Under the pieces are notes generated by a model. It saw nothing but the letters and a program-made list of their open reading frames with translations, was not told the origin of the DNA and made no database searches. From Glaciecola sp048820975 (GTDB lineage Bacteria; Pseudomonadota; Gammaproteobacteria; Enterobacterales; Alteromonadaceae): 64,000 nt of DNA. Shown here piece by piece: positions 45,099 through 54,734 of the stretch. A program made the position numbers and the translations under genes. The stretch is taken from assembly GCF_048820975.1 (NCBI RefSeq), contig NZ_JBMEUF010000001.1, forward strand, positions 2,232,001 to 2,296,000, written 5' to 3'. The number at the start of each line of letters is the position of its first letter. Position 1 is the first letter of the stretch.

Positions 45099-45976
45099 GC
45101 ATTCCCCGACTGCAAGTTATGCGAGTGAATGTTTTCAACGTCAATTTTATCAAATTCATAAACACTGTGGCAAAATTGGCAATCCATTTTAATACTGCCA
45201 TCTTCCTCAACAATTTCTAATAACTCTTGCTTCGCTACATTTTTAAGGGCCTGAGCACTTCGTTCTTTAGAGCAATCACAGAAAAACATAACGTCTTGAG
45301 GTTCGAAAATACGCAAATCATCAGCGTGATACAAACGGCGAATCATTTCACTGTGCGGTAAGGTTAAAATTTCTTCTTGCGATACCGTTTCGGCTAAGTG
45401 AGCAGCATGTTCAAAATCTTCGTTTGATTCAACATTTGAAGTTTCGCTTGATGTAGGAACGATTTGAATCAACAATCCTGCGGCTTTTGCTACAGGAGCG
45501 CTCTGGGTAGTCAGATACACTTTAGTTAGCAATTGCTCAGATTGTAAGAAGTAATCTTCTAAACAAGCTGACAAACTTGGCTTATCTAGCGCAACCATAC
45601 CTTGATACCTTTGACCATCTTTAGGGGTAAGCGTTATGGCTAGCACCCCCTTTTTAAACCAGCTGGTAAAATCTTCCGGCCAAGTTTCAATATCATCATT
45701 CCAGCGCGCAACACCTTTTAATTTCTGCTCATGAGTACCATTTACAATCGCATAGCGAATAAGGCCTTCACTTTGAATTTGCAGGGCTATTTCACCCTCA
45801 AATTTTAATGTTGCGGTTAATAAACTTGCTGCCGCCATCAACTCACCTAAAAGCTTTTGTACAGCAAGAGGGTAATCAGCAGAGGCAAGGATTTGTTGGT
45901 AACTATTGTCTAAGCTTACTATTTCACCGCGTAAGGGGCGGTTTTCGAATAAAAATCTGTCTAATGTATCTGTCAT
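45095..45976 (-). CDS. hslO: Redox-regulated chaperone Hsp33
   Basis: 293 residues, same length class as E. coli (292). The C-terminal zinc switch is intact: CDC near residue 237 and CQFC near 270. Oxidation of these cysteines releases zinc and activates holding activity in the cytosol. It lies 11 bp after hslR, one operon. Confidence 0.97.
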   Translation of the reverse strand: MTDTLDRFLFENRPLRGEIVSLDNSYQQILASADYPLAVQKLLGELMAAASLLTATLKFEGEIALQIQSEGLIRYAIVNGTHEQKLKGVARWNDDIETWPEDFTSWFKKGVLAITLTPKDGQRYQGMVALDKPSLSACLEDYFLQSEQLLTKVYLTTQSAPVAKAAGLLIQIVPTSSETSNVESNEDFEHAAHLAETVSQEEILTLPHSEMIRRLYHADDLRIFEPQDVMFFCDCSKERSAQALKNVAKQELLEIVEEDGSIKMDCQFCHSVYEFDKIDVENIHSHNLQSGNA

Positions 45977-45987
45977 GTGAAGCCTAT

Positions 45988-46410
45988 TTACTGATGTTTA
46001 AATTTAATAATTTGTCTACGTTGCTTTTTGTCAGGTCTGGAGTCTGGCCTTGGGCTATGAAAAAGACTCAATTTTCGGGCCTGATTGTTTTTCTCTCGTT
46101 GCGCAATACTCTCTGGCGTTTCTTCAAACAATAATTGCGCTAATTCAGCGCCTAATCTTTTATCATGAAGTTTGAGCACCTTTACTATTTTTTCGTCGTA
46201 TCCTGCTGGAACCTTAATAATTGCGCCGAGTTCCACTACTCTGCTAGGTTTCGCGCGTTGTTGATTATATTGAACTTTTCCTGATGAAATTAAATCTCGG
46301 GCGATTGAACGGGTTTTACAAAAACGTGCCGCCCATAACCACTTGTCGAGCCTAAGGGATTCAATATTGGACTGTCCCCGACCTTGCGTTTGCCCTTTGT
46401 TTTTAGTCAT
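45988..46410 (-). CDS. hslR: Heat-shock protein Hsp15 (S4 RNA-binding)
   Basis: 140 residues from ATG 46410, with GAGGTG eight bases upstream; an in-frame GTG lies three codons earlier. The S4 domain (LRLDKWLWAARFCKTRSIARDLI) and basic tail match Hsp15, which recycles 50S subunits carrying nascent chains. The N-terminus is about ten residues longer than in E. coli, and this extension contains a 12-mer repeat encoding RGQSN (residues 11-15). Confidence 0.95.
   Translation of the reverse strand: MTKNKGQTQGRGQSNIESLRLDKWLWAARFCKTRSIARDLISSGKVQYNQQRAKPSRVVELGAIIKVPAGYDEKIVKVLKLHDKRLGAELAQLLFEETPESIAQREKNNQARKLSLFHSPRPDSRPDKKQRRQIIKFKHQ
46367..46378 (+). repeat. 12-mer repeat copy inside hslR
   Basis: Exact TTGGACTGTCCC on the plus strand; the gene reads it as GGGACAGTCCAA, in the frame giving G-Q-S. 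It falls before the conserved S4 domain. Confidence 0.88.
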
Positions 46411-46783
46411 GTAAATCACACCTCAAATACCAATCAATTGACGCAAAAATAAGAAACTGGACAGTCCAATTTATAAATCTCGGTAGTCAAAACCACAAAC
46501 CGGGACAGTCCAAACGCAAAGTCCACATAAAAGTACCAGCAATATTGTGACTTTCAGCCCAGTTTAAAGTAGCCAAGCCAAAAAAATTACAATTTTTAAT
46601 CAAATCAACTTCACATTAAAATGTTCATAAAAATTTAATTAACATTCAAGTCGCACTAAATACGTATTCGCGAGTCCTATTTGTGATTTATTTACGTACA
46701 ATACTACATAGCTATTGTAGCATGCATCCGGACTAGCTATGATTATCAATCTTCTAACTATAAAGCAGTAGCATTTAAACCAC
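46411..46783. other. 373-bp divergent promoter region between hslR and gspC
   Basis: Carries the two 12-mer repeats in its left third. The right two thirds are AT-rich (46560-46730) and should hold the gspC promoter, with runs such as CATTAAAATG and ATTCGCGAG, but I cannot fix -35/-10 boxes confidently. No gene is visible. Confidence 0.5.
46458..46513 (-). repeat. Two 12-mer repeats upstream of hslR
   Basis: TGGACAGTCCAA at 46458-46469 (one mismatch) and GGGACAGTCCAA at 46502-46513 (exact), same orientation, start-to-start 44 bp. The second belongs to a 19-bp stretch, 46496-46514, that recurs identically at 62240-62258. Confidence 0.85.
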
Positions 46784-47713
46784 ATGAGTTCATTGTCTTT
46801 ATCAAGTGCAACAGAGTTCTATCAACGATACGAAAGTAAGTTGATAACCATTATTGTGGTGCTCCTAAGTATATATCTTTTAGCTTTTGCCGCTAAAATC
46901 ACGTGGAAACTTGTTCCCAGCGAACAGCAAACGCAAGTAAATTCATCACGCTCCACTCAAGCAAGCAACAATACGAATAAACAAAGTAGCCAAATAGAAG
47001 TGGACGATTTACTCAGCCTAAATTTATTTGGCGATGCCCAAGCGCAAGATGCACCAGAAGTTCAGCAAGCTGCAGAAGACGTACCAGAAACCTCTCTCAA
47101 CCTTTTATTGCTTGGCGTAGTTGCCAGCAATGATCCTGAACTTGGCTTGGCCGTTATTGAATCAAAAAATCAGCAGGAGTCATATGCTATTGGCGAAAAA
47201 ATCCAAGGCACGAACGTTACCTTAGATGAAATCTTTGCCGACCGCGTTATTATAAAGAATCGACTCACTCGTGAAACCTTGATGCTTGAGGGCTTAGATT
47301 ACGAAGAAGCTAATAAGCAAAAAGCCCAAGCGAGCAACGAACAACAAAGCTTAACCGCTAATTCGCGCACCGTTAGGCCAAACCCTCAAGAAATCAGAGA
47401 CGCACGAGCAAAGCTAGCCTCATCTCCCGATAGCTTCGCAGACTTTATATCCTTATCGCCCCACAGGGTTGAAAATGAATTAATAGGATACAGAGTGTCG
47501 CCTGGCAACAATGCAACATTATTTAATTCAGTTGGCTTGAAAAACGGTGATATTGTGGTTGAATTAAATGGTTTAAATTTATCAGACTTACAACAATCTC
47601 TTGAAGCACTTAGTGAGCTGCAAGAAGCCGATAACTTACAACTTGAAATCATGCGTGGAAGCGAATTTGTTTCCCTAGATTTAGATATTACAAATAGTAC
47701 CGAAGATGAATAA
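46784..47713 (+). CDS. gspC: Type II secretion protein GspC
   Basis: 309 residues. Single transmembrane helix (LITIIVVLLSIYLLAFAAKI), a Gln/Ser-rich linker, the HR domain (LLSLNLFGDAQ...LNLLLLGVVAS), and a C-terminal PDZ-like domain (YRVSPGNNATLFNSVGLKNGDIVVELNGLNL, abbreviated here as YRVSPG...VELNG). It links the inner-membrane platform to the secretin. First gene of gspC-N. Confidence 0.95.
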   Translation: MSSLSLSSATEFYQRYESKLITIIVVLLSIYLLAFAAKITWKLVPSEQQTQVNSSRSTQASNNTNKQSSQIEVDDLLSLNLFGDAQAQDAPEVQQAAEDVPETSLNLLLLGVVASNDPELGLAVIESKNQQESYAIGEKIQGTNVTLDEIFADRVIIKNRLTRETLMLEGLDYEEANKQKAQASNEQQSLTANSRTVRPNPQEIRDARAKLASSPDSFADFISLSPHRVENELIGYRVSPGNNATLFNSVGLKNGDIVVELNGLNLSDLQQSLEALSELQEADNLQLEIMRGSEFVSLDLDITNSTEDE

Positions 47714-47725
47714 GGTAGCCGTTAT

Positions 47726-49777
47726 ATGATGCTTATCAAGCATGGAAAATTAGTAAAAGGACTTGTTCGCTCTTTTATTGCCGCAGGCGTACTTTTGAGT
47801 GCATCTGTTTTGGCGCAAGAAGCAGAATTCCAACCTAGCTTTAAAAATGTTGAAATTACTAAATTTATCGACATTGTGGGTGACAACCTCAAACGCACTA
47901 TTATTGTTGACCCAAACGTACGCGGTAAAATTAGCATTACCAGTTACGACCTAATGACCGAAGAGCAGTACTATCAGTTTTTCTTAAACGTTCTTCAAGT
48001 ACATGATTTTGCAGTAGTCGAAATGCCAAATGGCATACTTAAAGTCATTCGCTCTAAAGACGCCAAGTCATCTAATATTCCAGTAGTGGAAGAAGCGGAT
48101 TTTAACGGTGATGAAATGATCACCCGCGTTATTCCCGTTTACAACGTTCCCGTTCGTGACCTAGCCCCCATTTTACGCCAATTAAATGATCAAGCCGGCG
48201 GCGGAAACGTAGTTGCCCATGACCCTTCAAACGTAATGATGATTACCGGCCGCGCCGCCGTAGTTAATCGACTAGCTGAAATAATAGAACGCGTTGACCA
48301 AGCCGGCGACGAAGAAGTTGAAGTAGTTAAGCTAAAATATGCGTCTGCCTCTGAAATGGTACGCATTATTGACAGTATTAATAACTCTCAAGCAAAGCAA
48401 ACTGCAAACGCCAAATCAGGTCCACGCCTAGTAGCAGACGACAGAACAAACAGTGTAATTGTGAGCGGCGATATTAAATCGCGCCAGCGCATAGTCAGCC
48501 TAATATCACGTATGGATCAAGAGTTGGAATCAAGCGGAAACACCCGCGTTATCCATTTGAAATATGCAAAGGCTGAAGACCTAGTTAAAGTACTGCAAGG
48601 CGTAAGCGCGAGCATTCAATCAGAAAGCCAAGGCAGCACTCAAACGCGTCGTTCAAGCACAAGCTCACGTGACGTAAACATTGATGCCCATGAAGATAGC
48701 AACTCATTGGTAATAACCGCTGAGCCTGACATGATGCGCTCTCTTGAAGAAGTGGTTCGCCAATTAGATTTGCGCCGTGCTCAGGTGCAGGTAGAAGCCA
48801 TTATTGTAGAAGTATTTGAAGGTGACGGTGTGACTCTTGGTGTGCAGCTTGTTTCAGAAGAAGGTGGCGGCACGCAATTCACAAACGGCGTTATTGGTGT
48901 AGGATCTTTGGGCGTAGCATTACGTGAAGCCGAAGATACCATAACCACCGTAACCACGGTTTCAAATGACGGCACACCGGTTGAAACCACTGACACCAGT
49001 GAAGGGGACTTAACATCTCTAGCTTCTTTACTCGGTGGTGCTAACGGCCTTATTGCCGGCGTAATACAAAATGGTTGGGGCGCAGTGGTTCAAGCCGTAA
49101 GCACAGACACCAATTCAAACATATTGGCCACCCCGCACTTAACCACTATGGACAACGAAGAAGCGTTTTTTATTGTGGGCCAAGAAGTGCCAATTATTAC
49201 CGGGGCAAGTACCGGCTCAAACAACTCAAATCCCTTCCAAACGGTTGAGCGTCAAGAAGTGGGTATTAAGTTAAAAGTTACCCCGCAAATTAACGAAGGT
49301 GATGCCGTTCAAATGACGATTGAACAAGAAGTGTCAAGCGTGAGTGGCGCTACCTCAGTGGATATATCAATTAATAAACGTGAAATTAAAACTACCGTAA
49401 TAGTAGATGATGGCGGCACAATTGTACTGGGCGGGCTTATTGACGAAGACGTTCAAGAGAGCATTTCAAAAGTACCTTTGTTGGGCGATATTCCTGTTTT
49501 AGGGCACTTATTCAAAACTACCACCACAAGCAAAAGAAAGCGTAACTTAATGGTGTTTATAAAACCTACCATTGTGCGTGATGGTATTACCATGAACGAA
49601 ATAAGTCACAGAAAATACAACTATATACGCGCTCAACAGCTTGACCGCAAATCCCAAGGCATACCGCTTATGCCTTTTGAAGAAGGTCCAAGTTTACCGG
49701 CATGGGACGACGCGCTTACTCTTCCCCCTTCATTTGAAGAATATTTAAGTGAGCAAGACAAGAAGAAAGAAGACTAA
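47726..49777 (+). CDS. gspD: Type II secretion outer-membrane secretin GspD
   Basis: 683 residues, with two adjacent ATG starts and a signal peptide ending near VLAQ. N0 domain (FKNVEITKFIDIVG), three N-type repeats, then the secretin core with VPIITG and the terminal TIVLGGLIDE segment. It forms the outer-membrane channel. One base overlaps gspE. Confidence 0.97.
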   Translation: MMLIKHGKLVKGLVRSFIAAGVLLSASVLAQEAEFQPSFKNVEITKFIDIVGDNLKRTIIVDPNVRGKISITSYDLMTEEQYYQFFLNVLQVHDFAVVEMPNGILKVIRSKDAKSSNIPVVEEADFNGDEMITRVIPVYNVPVRDLAPILRQLNDQAGGGNVVAHDPSNVMMITGRAAVVNRLAEIIERVDQAGDEEVEVVKLKYASASEMVRIIDSINNSQAKQTANAKSGPRLVADDRTNSVIVSGDIKSRQRIVSLISRMDQELESSGNTRVIHLKYAKAEDLVKVLQGVSASIQSESQGSTQTRRSSTSSRDVNIDAHEDSNSLVITAEPDMMRSLEEVVRQLDLRRAQVQVEAIIVEVFEGDGVTLGVQLVSEEGGGTQFTNGVIGVGSLGVALREAEDTITTVTTVSNDGTPVETTDTSEGDLTSLASLLGGANGLIAGVIQNGWGAVVQAVSTDTNSNILATPHLTTMDNEEAFFIVGQEVPIITGASTGSNNSNPFQTVERQEVGIKLKVTPQINEGDAVQMTIEQEVSSVSGATSVDISINKREIKTTVIVDDGGTIVLGGLIDEDVQESISKVPLLGDIPVLGHLFKTTTTSKRKRNLMVFIKPTIVRDGITMNEISHRKYNYIRAQQLDRKSQGIPLMPFEEGPSLPAWDDALTLPPSFEEYLSEQDKKKED

Positions 49778-51360
49778 TGCCAGTTCAAGTAGACAACAAT
49801 CAAGGTGCGGCCGAAAGCCAGCTTGAAGCCGTGGCTGACAGCGTGGCAAGTGAGCAGTTTGAAGCGCAGTTAGACGAAATTGAAGAAATTGCCGGTATTT
49901 CTCAGTTACCCTTTAGTTTTGCTAAACGCTTTAATGTGCTTCTTGATACTAAAACAACGCCTTATGATTTGTACTATACCGACGAAACCCCAATTAGTGC
50001 ATTTATGGAAGTTAGGCGCTTTTGCGGCCAAGAATTTGTCTTAAAGAAAACCGAACATTCATCGTTTGAGACTTTGCTAACCGATTATTTCCAGCGTGAT
50101 TCATCTGAAGCGAAACAGTTGATGGAAGATTTAGGTAACGAAAGTGATTTGTTCGCTTTAGCTGAAGACTTACCTGATACCGAAGACTTACTCGACAACG
50201 ATGACGATGCGCCCATTATTAAATTGATTAACGCCATGCTAGGCGAAGCCATTAAAGAAGGTGCGTCTGACATACACATAGAAACCTTTGAAAACCAGCT
50301 TATTGTGCGTTTTCGAGTGGATGGTGTATTGCGCGAAATACTGCGCCCGAACCGCAAAATGTCATCAATGCTGGTGTCACGTATTAAGGTAATGTCTAAA
50401 ATGGATATTGCTGAAAAACGGGTTCCGCAAGACGGGCGAATTAGCCTGCGCATAGGCGGTAGAGCAGTAGACGTTCGCGTTTCTACTATGCCCTCAAGCC
50501 ATGGGGAGCGCGTGGTACTGCGTTTGCTCGATAAAAACAACGCGCGCTTGAACCTACAAGATTTAGGCATGACGCTAGACAATCGTACAGAATTTTCAGA
50601 ACTTATCAGAAAGCCCCACGGCATTATGCTAGTAACGGGGCCCACCGGCTCAGGTAAGAGTACCACCTTGTACGCAGGTTTAAGTGAAATAAACTCTAAA
50701 GACCGCAATATTTTAACCGTTGAAGACCCAATAGAATTTGATTTAGAAGGCATTGGCCAAACACAGGTTAACTCAAAGGTAGATATGACCTTTGCACGCG
50801 GCCTTCGCGCAATACTACGTCAAGATCCAGATGTAGTAATGGTGGGTGAAATACGTGATATAGAAACTGCACAAATTGCAGTTCAAGCAAGTTTAACTGG
50901 TCACTTAGTGCTTTCCACCTTGCACACGAACACAGCAGCAGGTGCAATAACTCGTTTAGAAGATATGGGAATAGAGCCCTTCTTACTATCATCAAGTTTG
51001 CTATCAGTGCTATCTCAACGCTTGGTGCGAACCCTGTGTAATGAGTGTAAAACGCCGCATAATCCAAGTGCACGTGAGCTTGAAATATTGGGCCCAAATG
51101 CCAAAGCTGATACGGTTATATTTAATCCCGTGGGATGCGTTTCTTGCAACCATACCGGTTATAAAGGCAGAACCGGCATTCATGAACAACTCATTGTTGA
51201 TGAAAAAGTACGCGAGATGATGCACGATGGGCGCGGCGAACAAGCCATTGAGAAATACATTCGCACCACTACCCCTTCTATTAGGCAAGATGGCTGCGAT
51301 AAAGTGATAGCCGGTGTTACCTCTCTGGAAGAAGTGCTCAGAGTTACAAGAGAAGAGTAA
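49777..51360 (+). CDS. gspE: Type II secretion ATPase GspE
   Basis: 527 residues. Walker A GPTGSGKSTT, Asp and His boxes, Walker B as LRQDPDVVMVGEIRD, and the zinc-binding tetracysteine element (LCNEC ... CVSC) in the C-terminal third. N-terminal domain contacts GspL. It powers pseudopilus assembly at the inner face of the inner membrane. Overlaps gspF by one base. Confidence 0.97.
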   Translation: MPVQVDNNQGAAESQLEAVADSVASEQFEAQLDEIEEIAGISQLPFSFAKRFNVLLDTKTTPYDLYYTDETPISAFMEVRRFCGQEFVLKKTEHSSFETLLTDYFQRDSSEAKQLMEDLGNESDLFALAEDLPDTEDLLDNDDDAPIIKLINAMLGEAIKEGASDIHIETFENQLIVRFRVDGVLREILRPNRKMSSMLVSRIKVMSKMDIAEKRVPQDGRISLRIGGRAVDVRVSTMPSSHGERVVLRLLDKNNARLNLQDLGMTLDNRTEFSELIRKPHGIMLVTGPTGSGKSTTLYAGLSEINSKDRNILTVEDPIEFDLEGIGQTQVNSKVDMTFARGLRAILRQDPDVVMVGEIRDIETAQIAVQASLTGHLVLSTLHTNTAAGAITRLEDMGIEPFLLSSSLLSVLSQRLVRTLCNECKTPHNPSARELEILGPNAKADTVIFNPVGCVSCNHTGYKGRTGIHEQLIVDEKVREMMHDGRGEQAIEKYIRTTTPSIRQDGCDKVIAGVTSLEEVLRVTREE

Positions 51361-52580
51361 TGCCAGCATTTGCATATAAAGCCCTAGACGGAAACGGTAA
51401 AAATAAAAGCGGCGTGCTCGAGGCCGATAACGCACGCCAATTGCGCCAACAATTGCGTGAAAAATCTCTTATTCCACTTGAAGTTGAACAAGTAGCTGAG
51501 CAAAAAACCGCGCAAAAGAGCTTTTCATTCCTGTTTAGCCCAAGCATTTCGACCACTGAATTAGCTTTATTGACCCGCCAATTATCAACACTAATTGAGG
51601 CTTCATTACCTATTGAAGAAGCCTTACTCGCAGTGGCAGAACAATCTGAAAAGCCGCGCACTAAAAATATGATGATGGCTGTTCGCAGTAAGGTAGTTGA
51701 GGGGCACAGTTTAGCCAAGGCCTTAGGTGAATTCCCCAATGCCTTTGATAACTTATTTCGCGCTATGGTGGCTGCGGGTGAAAAGTCAGGCCATTTAGAT
51801 GCCGTACTGACTCGCTTGGCCGACTACGCCGAACGGCGCCATCAAACCAAAAGCCAAATAACCCAAGCATTAGTTTATCCACTGTTAATGATGGTAGTGG
51901 CATTAAGCGTAGTGATTATGTTGCTAACGGTAGTCGTGCCTAAAATTGTTGAACAATTTGACACCATGGGCCAAGACCTTCCCACCATAACCAAAATAAT
52001 GATAGCCATAAGTGATGGCTTGCAAAATTATGGTGTGTACGGTGCTGTTGTCATTGTGTTACTAATATTTGCTATTAACAGAATGCTGAAAAACCCACGC
52101 TTAGAGCTTAAGTGGCATAAGACTTTACTGACCTTGCCATTTGTAGGGAAGCTTTCGCGCGGAACTAATACCGCAAGATTTGCTCGAACCTTAAGTATAT
52201 TAACCGCCAGCAGCGTTCCTTTGCTTGAAGCTATGACCATAGGCGGAAAAGTATTAGAGAACAAGCATTTGCAAAATTTGGTGGCACAAGCTGCAGAGCG
52301 TGTAAAAGAAGGCAGTAGTTTACGTACCGCACTTGATGTAACCAAAGTATTTCCCCCTATGATGATGCATATGATTGCATCGGGCGAACGTTCGGGTGAA
52401 CTTCAACAGATGTTGGCAAGAGCTGCTGACAACCAAGAGCGTGAATTTGAAAGCACCATTAATATGTCGCTTAAGATTTTTGAGCCGGTACTTATTGTCA
52501 CAATGGCTGCGGTGGTATTATTTATAGTAATGGCTATTTTGCTACCCATATTAGCGCTAAACAATTTAGTAGGAATGTAA
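51360..52580 (+). CDS. gspF: Type II secretion inner-membrane platform protein GspF
   Basis: 406 residues. Two T2SSF repeats, three transmembrane helices (the last at VTMAAVVLFIVMAILLPILA), and motif LLTRQLSTLIEASLPIEEAL. It sits at the centre of the platform and contacts GspE. Confidence 0.97.
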   Translation: MPAFAYKALDGNGKNKSGVLEADNARQLRQQLREKSLIPLEVEQVAEQKTAQKSFSFLFSPSISTTELALLTRQLSTLIEASLPIEEALLAVAEQSEKPRTKNMMMAVRSKVVEGHSLAKALGEFPNAFDNLFRAMVAAGEKSGHLDAVLTRLADYAERRHQTKSQITQALVYPLLMMVVALSVVIMLLTVVVPKIVEQFDTMGQDLPTITKIMIAISDGLQNYGVYGAVVIVLLIFAINRMLKNPRLELKWHKTLLTLPFVGKLSRGTNTARFARTLSILTASSVPLLEAMTIGGKVLENKHLQNLVAQAAERVKEGSSLRTALDVTKVFPPMMMHMIASGERSGELQQMLARAADNQEREFESTINMSLKIFEPVLIVTMAAVVLFIVMAILLPILALNNLVGM

Positions 52581-52585
52581 AGGTA

Positions 52586-53053
52586 ATGAGTAAAGTAATG
52601 AATCGAAATAAAAATGCTATAAGCAAAGCACAAGAGCAAGGCTTCACCTTAATCGAAATAATGGTAGTTTTGTTTATTATAGGTATTATGGCCGCGGTAG
52701 TTGCGCCGCAAATTCTTGGCAATAGAGATGTTGCACAGGTTAAGAAAGCCGCCGTTGATATTCAACAGTTAGAAGGTGCGATGGAAAGATATAATCTTCA
52801 TACGAATACTTATCCAACAACCGAACAGGGCTTAGAAGCCTTGGTAAGTGCTCCTACCATTGATCCTATTCCGCGCAGATATCCCGCCGAAGGTATTATC
52901 AAAAGATTACCTTTAGACCCATGGGGTAATGAATACGTACTGCTTAATCCAGGTGAGTTAGGTACCTACGATTTATATTCTGCAGGGCCTGACGGCTTGC
53001 AAGGTACTGAAGACGATATCGGTAATTGGAACATCAACGACTATCTTCAATAG
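52586..53053 (+). CDS. gspG: Major pseudopilin GspG
   Basis: 155 residues. Prepilin leader ends at G before FTLIEIMVVLFIIGIMAAVV, with the conserved Glu at position 5 of the mature protein. The C-terminal GTEDDIGNWNINDYL is the usual calcium-binding tail. It polymerises into the pseudopilus. Confidence 0.97.
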   Translation: MSKVMNRNKNAISKAQEQGFTLIEIMVVLFIIGIMAAVVAPQILGNRDVAQVKKAAVDIQQLEGAMERYNLHTNTYPTTEQGLEALVSAPTIDPIPRRYPAEGIIKRLPLDPWGNEYVLLNPGELGTYDLYSAGPDGLQGTEDDIGNWNINDYLQ

Positions 53054-53062
53054 TTATACCCC

Positions 53063-53677
53063 ATGTTAAGCCAAATAAGCCCCGCTCATACCAAACAGCA
53101 AACAGGCTTCACTTTAATGGAGGTCATTTTAGTAATGGCCTTAATTGGCTTAATTATGTCAACGGTGAGCTATACCGTATTCTCTAGCAACATTGAAGAA
53201 GACATTGAAAAAGAAGTTCAGCGTTTACAAGTGGTCACTAGCTTAGCCAGTGACTACGCCGTAATTAATCAGCAAGAATTAGGCTTACTGATTGACGAAG
53301 AAAAACGTAGCTATGAATACCTTACCCTGAACGAAGAAAATGAATGGGAGCCTTTACTTGCTCATAAGTACTTTGAGTTACGTGAACTTCCAGAATCACT
53401 CTTTCTAGAATTAAACTTAGACGGCTTAGCCTGGCAAGAAGATGAAAGCTTGTTTGATTCACGTATTTTCGACGAGCAATTAAGCGTAAGTGAAGAAGGT
53501 GTTGAAATTGGCAATGAAGAAGATTTGCCGCCGCCCCCTCCTCAAATCATGATCTTATCCAGCGGTGAAATCACTCCCTTTGAACTTAAACTTAAATACA
53601 GCGATGACGATGATGAATTCTATTACCTACTAAGCGCTAAGGATACCATTCCACTGGAGCGAGAAGGCCCGCTATGA
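53063..53677 (+). CDS. gspH: Minor pseudopilin GspH
   Basis: 204 residues. Leader SPAHTKQQTG then FTLMEVILVMALIGLIMS. The soluble part is strongly acidic, with runs of Glu and Asp and a PPPPPQ segment. It is probably part of the pseudopilus tip complex region. Overlaps gspI by 4 bp. Confidence 0.92.
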   Translation: MLSQISPAHTKQQTGFTLMEVILVMALIGLIMSTVSYTVFSSNIEEDIEKEVQRLQVVTSLASDYAVINQQELGLLIDEEKRSYEYLTLNEENEWEPLLAHKYFELRELPESLFLELNLDGLAWQEDESLFDSRIFDEQLSVSEEGVEIGNEEDLPPPPPQIMILSSGEITPFELKLKYSDDDDEFYYLLSAKDTIPLEREGPL

Positions 53678-54057
53678 ACAAAGCACAAAGTAGAGGCTTT
53701 ACCTTAATAGAGGTGATGGTGGCTGTGGGTATTTTTGCTGTTGCTGGCGCCGCCGTCATGAAAGCGACCTATGAACATTTACGGGCTGTTTCAAGCTTAG
53801 AGCAACTTACTTTTGCGACCTGGGTGGCTAACAATCAAATGACCGAAAGCACCTTGCGTGCAAAAATTCAGTGGCCTTTAAAAAACAACGACAAAGGCGA
53901 AGTTGAATTGGCGGGGCAGCGTTGGTATTGGAAGCAAGAAGTTAAAAAAACGCAAGATGAGTCCTTATTCCAAATTACCATTATTGTGTCAGATGATGTA
54001 GATGGCAAAAATGAATTAACGGGCGTAACAAGCTTTATAGCGAAGCTTGAGTCATGA
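53674..54057 (+). CDS. gspI: Minor pseudopilin GspI
   Basis: 127 residues. Short leader MNKAQSRG then FTLIEVMVAVGIFAVAGAAV. Core of the GspI-J-K tip complex. Overlaps gspJ by 4 bp (ATGATG region). Confidence 0.95.
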   Translation: MNKAQSRGFTLIEVMVAVGIFAVAGAAVMKATYEHLRAVSSLEQLTFATWVANNQMTESTLRAKIQWPLKNNDKGEVELAGQRWYWKQEVKKTQDESLFQITIIVSDDVDGKNELTGVTSFIAKLES

Positions 54058-54734
54058 TGAACACAACCTCGCTTTTTTTTACCACTTATAAATTGGACTG
54101 TCCTGAACACGATTTTCAAGCGCAAAAAGCAGTAAGTAGCGCACGCGGTTTTACCCTACTTGAAGTAATAATCGCCATCGCCATATTCTCCATATTGGCC
54201 CTTGGCGCCAACGCTATGTTGGTCAACGTAACAAGTTCAAACGAACTTTCAAACGAGCGTGCAAAGCAACTTGAAAACCTACAGCGCGCCATGATCGTTA
54301 TGGAGCGTGACTTTTTACAAATGCAGCCTCGCACACCGCGCAGCTATGACGACAGCAACAATTTAGTGCTTAGCGGCGGCGAGTTTGAATTTGAAAGTGA
54401 TGACTTCGGTGTGGGCTTTGTTCGCAGCGGCTGGCAAAACCCACAGCTTCGCTTAAAACGCAGTCATTTACAGAATATTGCTTACCGCCTACAAGAAAAT
54501 CGCTTAGAACGTTTACACACCAATTACGTAGATGTTGTAATAGGCACAGAACCTAAAGTACGCGTGCTACTTGAGGGTGTCACCGGCTTCAAAGTAGAAG
54601 TATTAAAAGAAGTTACTCGCGAATTTAGTTGGTCAGACACCATTGTTAGCACTGAGTTACCCGCCGCAATTGCCATTACAATTGAAACCGATAGCTTTGG
54701 TGAAATACGCCGCGTGTTTAAGGTCAAAACATGA
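54054..54734 (+). CDS. gspJ: Minor pseudopilin GspJ with extended leader
   Basis: 226 residues. The prepilin motif is GFTLLEVIIAIAIFS, but its leader is about 31 residues, long for a GspJ. Codons 14-17 (LDCP) are a 12-mer repeat copy. No alternative start gives both an overlap with gspI and a short leader with a clear ribosome site. It caps the pseudopilus with GspI and GspK. Confidence 0.93.
   Translation: MMNTTSLFFTTYKLDCPEHDFQAQKAVSSARGFTLLEVIIAIAIFSILALGANAMLVNVTSSNELSNERAKQLENLQRAMIVMERDFLQMQPRTPRSYDDSNNLVLSGGEFEFESDDFGVGFVRSGWQNPQLRLKRSHLQNIAYRLQENRLERLHTNYVDVVIGTEPKVRVLLEGVTGFKVEVLKEVTREFSWSDTIVSTELPAAIAITIETDSFGEIRRVFKVKT
54093..54104 (+). repeat. 12-mer repeat copy inside gspJ, one mismatch
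   Basis: TTGGACTGTCCT, read in the first frame as L-D-C-P. It sits in the leader, ahead of the prepilin cleavage site. Confidence 0.8.
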
